From positions 1-25,022 of the forward strand of contig NZ_JAOQJF010000040.1 in NCBI RefSeq assembly GCF_025567195.1: a stretch of DNA of 25,022 nt, written 5' to 3'. Both the position numbers and the translations under genes were made by a program. The notes under the pieces are model-generated. The model did no database searches. It was not told the DNA's origin and worked only from the letters and a program-made list of their open reading frames with translations. Shown piece by piece: positions 22,148 to 25,022 of this stretch (positions are counted from its first letter, which is position 1; each line of letters starts with the position of its first letter). Source of the stretch: Alitiscatomonas aceti (GTDB lineage: Bacteria > Bacillota > Clostridia > Lachnospirales > Lachnospiraceae).

Positions 22148-22917
22148 CTGCATCCATCCTCTTTTTTTACATACGCAAGTTTCTTCCATACCCCGCAAAA
22201 CACATTTTCTATGGTTCTAACTGTTGCAATCACGCTGGAACATTTTTCTCCGTTTTTCCAAAGTAAATAATGATATTTAATCAGCTTGCTATAACCTGTG
22301 TTTGATATAGAACCGTTTCTTTTGCGATATCTAGCCAAGTTTTGCTCTAACAAATAACAATCCGAATTCTTAATCGCTTTTAACCACATCGCATAGTCGT
22401 TATGTTTCTTCAAATTCTCAATCTGTATCATTCCTATCTTTTCTGCATCATACATAATAGTAAGGCACCCTGGCCAGCAATATGCCTTCATCAATTTTTG
22501 TGTAATTCTCTTAGGACCACTGATAACCCTGCCTAGCGATTTTGATTGCTCGTCTATTTCTTCATATTGCGTATAAGAAAAAAAGTAATGGTTCTTCTGC
22601 ATAAAAGAAATTTGCTTCTCTATTTTTTGTGGCATCCACAGATCATCACTATCAAGAAATGCAATCCACTTTCCTTTTGCTTCTTGTAAACCGTAATTTC
22701 TTGAGACTGCTGCACCGCTATTTTTATCATTTTTCAAATACCGAATCCGTAAATCACGGAACTGAGAAACTACATCATCTGTATTATCTGTAGAACAATC
22801 ATCGATGATCAGCAATTCCCAATTTTTATAAGTTTGCTCAATAATACTTTGTATTGATTCAGCTATATATTTTCCTGTATTATACGACGGCATTATAATT
22901 GAAACTAATTCATTCAT
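22144..22917 (-). CDS. Glycosyltransferase family 2
   Basis: A 257-residue GT-A transferase. It has VSIIMPSYNTGKYIAESIQS at the start, LLIIDDCSTDNTDDVV as nucleotide-binding segment, GAAVSRNYGLQEAKG, and the metal motif FLDSDDLWMP near residue 90. The C-terminal third has the usual WPGCLTIMYD and LARYRKRNGSIS blocks of the small capsular GT2 enzymes (WcaA/EpsE-like). It overlaps ugd by 4 bases (ATGA). It lies 9 bp downstream of the recovered end of the FemAB/GNAT-like gene. Donor and acceptor are not predictable. Confidence 0.88.
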   Translation of the reverse strand: MNELVSIIMPSYNTGKYIAESIQSIIEQTYKNWELLIIDDCSTDNTDDVVSQFRDLRIRYLKNDKNSGAAVSRNYGLQEAKGKWIAFLDSDDLWMPQKIEKQISFMQKNHYFFSYTQYEEIDEQSKSLGRVISGPKRITQKLMKAYCWPGCLTIMYDAEKIGMIQIENLKKHNDYAMWLKAIKNSDCYLLEQNLARYRKRNGSISNTGYSKLIKYHYLLWKNGEKCSSVIATVRTIENVFCGVWKKLAYVKKEDGCR

Positions 22918-22926
22918 ATTCGTTGT

Positions 22927-23745
22927 CTACCTCGAATGACTAAAAGAGCGCGCGATTTCTTCCATCTTTAGTACACCCAGTATCATTTGCAACAAATGTT
23001 TTTTATAACTTATCTTTTCTAATATATTACGAAATGGGAATAGTAATTGTACAATCGGTTTAACCCACCAACGATATCTAATAAATAACTTGCAATATGC
23101 CCTGCGAAATTCGAACATTCGGATTAAATATTCATTAAAATGAGTTGGATGATTGATCGTTCTGCTTCCATTTGAAATATAAATATCTCCTAGTTTTTCT
23201 TTATATCTATCCACACTGCATACACCAAAGCCGCATTTATTGATTTTTTCTCATATTCTGGCAAAACCTTCAAAGATGTAAAATCTATATATGTTGAATA
23301 TTCTGCCAATTTAGCATAGCCAACACATTTCCGTTCCTCTATATCAAATGCTCCTAAATATACTGCATTATCAAAAGGTGTTGGCAATTTTTCTATCGAA
23401 GAAAGTCCATATTCTTTTCGTCTAACTTCGTTTGTAATTTCAAGCAGTGTTTCTTTATATTCATAAAAATCTATTTCTTTTACTTCAAAATTCTTTACTC
23501 CCTGTTTGATCTGGTAACGATGTTTTGCTTTAATCTTATCAAGATCAAAAGGATGATCTAAAATTGTATACCAAAACTCCGTTTCATATCCACAATCCCA
23601 ATCTGTCGTCCATCTAGCAAGCAACGGTATACCCCCCCCTGTATTTCAAGCATTTCCCCCTTTCCACCGGATCTAATAGTACATTCTCATGGGGAGCAGT
23701 TGTAGGAATCATCGCATGATTATAATACTTCCATCCTTGAATCAT
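22927..23745 (-). pseudogene. FemAB/GNAT-fold transferase-like gene with two frame breaks
   Basis: The gene begins properly: ATG 23745 overlaps the stop of the sugar-transferase gene (ATGA) and has AAGGAG 7 bases upstream. It reads MIQGWKYYNHAMIPTTAPHE, then meets a run of eight G (23632-23639) and stops six codons later. With seven (or ten) G it would continue RGGIPLLARWTTDWDCGYET, FWYTILDHPF and AKHRYQIKQGVKNFEV, through the 23190-23624 frame. A second break at about 23208 (GTGTGG context) ends that frame (WIDIKKN). The rest (RYKEKLGDIYISNGSRTINH to the stop at 22927) is in another frame and needs a further 1- or 2-base change. The full protein, about 270 residues, has the RYxIKQG and YAKLAEY/NAALVYA features I associate with FemAB/GNAT acyltransferase-like proteins of polysaccharide loci, perhaps modifying an amino sugar. 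As given it is inactive. Confidence 0.65.
23632..23639 (-). repeat. G8 run at a frame break near a gene start
   Basis: Eight G on the coding strand, 35 codons after the start of the FemAB/GNAT-like gene. G7 or G10 restores the frame and G8 gives an early stop. It is placed as in classical phase-variable genes. Confidence 0.7.
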
Positions 23746-24443
23746 TCTAATCTCCTTTTCAGAAGTTGATTTACTTCCTCATAACTCTTTTCATATTTAT
23801 CTTTATCTACTTTCCCCAGTCTCAACAGATAATCCCCATAATCCTCTGCTGTTGCCATTCCGTCTTCCGTAATCCCCTCCTGACTTAAGAGGGCTTTCTG
23901 CACCGTTTGCCAGATGATCCTCGCATCTCCAAGAAACGTGATCTGTTTGATGTATTCCAGGTCATACGCCAGCTTCTTCTCCCAATCGATGATATTTCTT
24001 CCATTCACCTGGGCAAGTCCTGTCAGCCCTGGCCTAACACTATGGCGCCTCCGCTGTTCTTCCGTCATAAACACCATATCCCTTACCAACTGCGGCCTCG
24101 GCCCCACCACGCTCATATCCCCCTTCAGGATATTAAACAGCTCCGGCAGTTCATCCAGACTGCTGGCCCGCAGCTTTTTTCCAAAGCTGGTCAGCCGTAC
24201 CTCATCCGGCAGCAGCTCCCCATTCTCGTCCCTGGCATCGGTCATGCTGCGGAACTTATACATCTCAAAGATCTTTTCGCCCTTTCCCGGACGCCTCTGC
24301 TTAAAGATCACCGGGCCTCCCAGTTTTACCCGCACCAGGACCGCTGTGACCGCCATGACCGGAGACAGCACAACGATCGCTCCCGCCGACAGCACGATAT
24401 CCAGGAATCTCTTTATGTAGTCTCGGTACAGCCGGTTAGTCAT
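23742..24443 (-). CDS. Initiating sugar-1-phosphate transferase (PglC/WcaJ C-terminal type)
   Basis: A 233-residue monotopic phosphoglycosyl transferase that transfers a sugar-1-phosphate from UDP-sugar to undecaprenyl phosphate, the first membrane step of repeat-unit synthesis. There is one N-terminal membrane segment (LDIVLSAGAIVVLSPVMAVT, residues 14-33). FKQRRPGKGEKIFEMYKFRSM follows, then the catalytic Asp-Glu pair in SSLDELPELFNILKGDMS, VGPRPQL, and RHSVRPGLTGLAQVNGR. It lacks the four-span N-terminal domain of WbaP/WcaJ, so it is the short PglC-like form. A ~45-residue charged tail follows. Its start overlaps the aminotransferase stop by 8 bases, and its stop overlaps the next start by 4. 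Pairing with a PglE-like aminotransferase suggests a diamino- or amino-trideoxy sugar such as bacillosamine as the first sugar (inference; no PglD or PglF is visible here). The gene is GC-richer than the core to its left. Confidence 0.9.
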   Translation of the reverse strand: MTNRLYRDYIKRFLDIVLSAGAIVVLSPVMAVTAVLVRVKLGGPVIFKQRRPGKGEKIFEMYKFRSMTDARDENGELLPDEVRLTSFGKKLRASSLDELPELFNILKGDMSVVGPRPQLVRDMVFMTEEQRRRHSVRPGLTGLAQVNGRNIIDWEKKLAYDLEYIKQITFLGDARIIWQTVQKALLSQEGITEDGMATAEDYGDYLLRLGKVDKDKYEKSYEEVNQLLKRRLE

Positions 24444-25022
24444 TGAAACAGCTCCTTATGATCTTGATAATGGTATCCTGCTGCTCCGAAGTCATTTTAT
24501 TATCACTTGGTAGGCACAGTCCCCTCTGGAATATATCCATGCCCACATCCAGTGGCTTCCCATCGGATCCTACTGCACCACCGGCAATATAAGCATTGGT
24601 CTTTGCCCGTCCGTTCCCTTCCCTGGTCACAAACCCGTTCATCCGGAAAATGGGCTGCATATGCATGGGCTTCCAGATGGAACGGCCCTCAGCGTTATAC
24701 TTCGCCAGCGTCTCCAGGATCTCCATGGGACAGCTCTTTCCCGATTTCGGGATGTAAAGGGATTCCTGTTCCCCGCGCACTTGTTTGCACATGGCCTCCG
24801 GATCGATGACCAGGCAGGACAGCCAGTAGTTGGGCTCGGAGTTTTCGGCGTCGAACGGATTCATCCGTACCGGAAGGTCCTTAAAGCCCTCCCTGTACCG
24901 CTCGTAAATGGCCTTCTTCTGTGCGATGTGCTCCTTTAGGTACGGGAACTGTCCCCGCACCACCCCGGCGATCACGTTGCTCATCCGGTAGTTGTAGCCT
25001 ACTTTCTCATGCTGGTACCAGG
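24436..25022 (-). CDS. DegT/DnrJ/EryC1 (PglE-like) sugar aminotransferase, partial
   Basis: The C-terminal ~195 residues of a PLP-dependent nucleotide-sugar aminotransferase. The 5' part is beyond the right edge, and the frame is open to the last base (WYQHEKVGYNYRMSNVIAGV). The motif GYNYRMSN is the hallmark just after the PLP-lysine region of the DegT family, and QFPYLKEHIAQKKAIYERY, ENSEPNYWLSCLVID and FQRGLCLPSDNKMT complete it. The wording fits the PglE/LegC type that makes UDP-4-amino-4,6-dideoxy-GlcNAc from the 4-keto sugar using glutamate. The active-site lysine itself is not in the window. It overlaps the next gene by 8 bases (ATGACTAA), so the two are translationally coupled. It contributes the amino sugar that the following transferase probably loads onto the lipid. 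Confidence 0.88.
   Translation of the reverse strand, partial: WYQHEKVGYNYRMSNVIAGVVRGQFPYLKEHIAQKKAIYERYREGFKDLPVRMNPFDAENSEPNYWLSCLVIDPEAMCKQVRGEQESLYIPKSGKSCPMEILETLAKYNAEGRSIWKPMHMQPIFRMNGFVTREGNGRAKTNAYIAGGAVGSDGKPLDVGMDIFQRGLCLPSDNKMTSEQQDTIIKIIRSCFND

Noticed and set aside
1..25022. CRISPR array, tRNA or rRNA genes
   Set aside because: No regular spaced repeats, no tRNA-like cloverleaf noticed and no rRNA sequence seen.

Overview
The window reads as an accessory region of a Firmicutes genome, most likely a gut Lachnospiraceae (Enterocloster/Hungatella-like). That placement is inference from the style of the Rpn-family nuclease genes, the strong AGGAGG-type ribosome binding sites and the mix of moderate-GC and AT-rich segments; no ribosomal RNA or other taxonomic marker is present. 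Nearly everything is transcribed leftward (minus strand). The exceptions are the first gene (469-1113) and a second Rpn copy (7016-7637).

Layout: (1) 1-1113, AT-rich, one small membrane protein of unknown function behind a good promoter. (2) 1178-7637, moderate GC. Two diverged, broken copies of an Rpn-type (PD-(D/E)XK) nuclease/transposase gene lie in opposite orientation and share promoter and leader. Between these arms sit an AAA/ABC-type ATPase gene and an HNH nuclease gene (a Septu/PtuAB-like or retron-associated pair) and an N-acetylhexosamine-kinase-like gene. (3) 7706-10924, moderate GC. This is the remains of an L-FucNAc-type nucleotide-sugar module: intact capF, a DUF3825-like gene with its own promoter, and a chimera of the first codons of capE joined to the interior of capG. 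(4) 10925-12326, AT-rich debris: a frame-broken membrane protein, the 5' end of an ISL3-type transposase and a small remnant. (5) 12327-23745, the AT-rich serotype-specific core of a Wzx/Wzy-type capsule or exopolysaccharide locus: flippase, UDP-GlcNAc 2-epimerase, five or six glycosyltransferases, Wzy-like polymerase, UDP-glucose dehydrogenase and a FemAB/GNAT-like gene. (6) 23742-25022, moderate GC: the initiating sugar-1-phosphate transferase and a DegT/PglE-type aminotransferase that runs off the right edge.

How it works together (inference): the aminotransferase supplies an amino-sugar nucleotide, and the PglC/WcaJ-like transferase loads the first sugar onto undecaprenyl phosphate. The GTs then extend the repeat with sugars including UDP-GlcA (dehydrogenase) and UDP-ManNAc (2-epimerase). 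Wzx flips the unit and Wzy polymerises it. The operon promoter must lie right of the window.

Most notable observations: runs of 6-8 G on the coding strand of several AT-rich capsule genes, three of them exactly at frame breaks (candidate phase-variation tracts, or homopolymer sequencing errors); the inverted Rpn repeats around a defence-like gene pair; the capE::capG fusion; a possible alternative RNA structure over the capF ribosome binding site; and strong perfect hairpins inside two glycosyltransferase genes.
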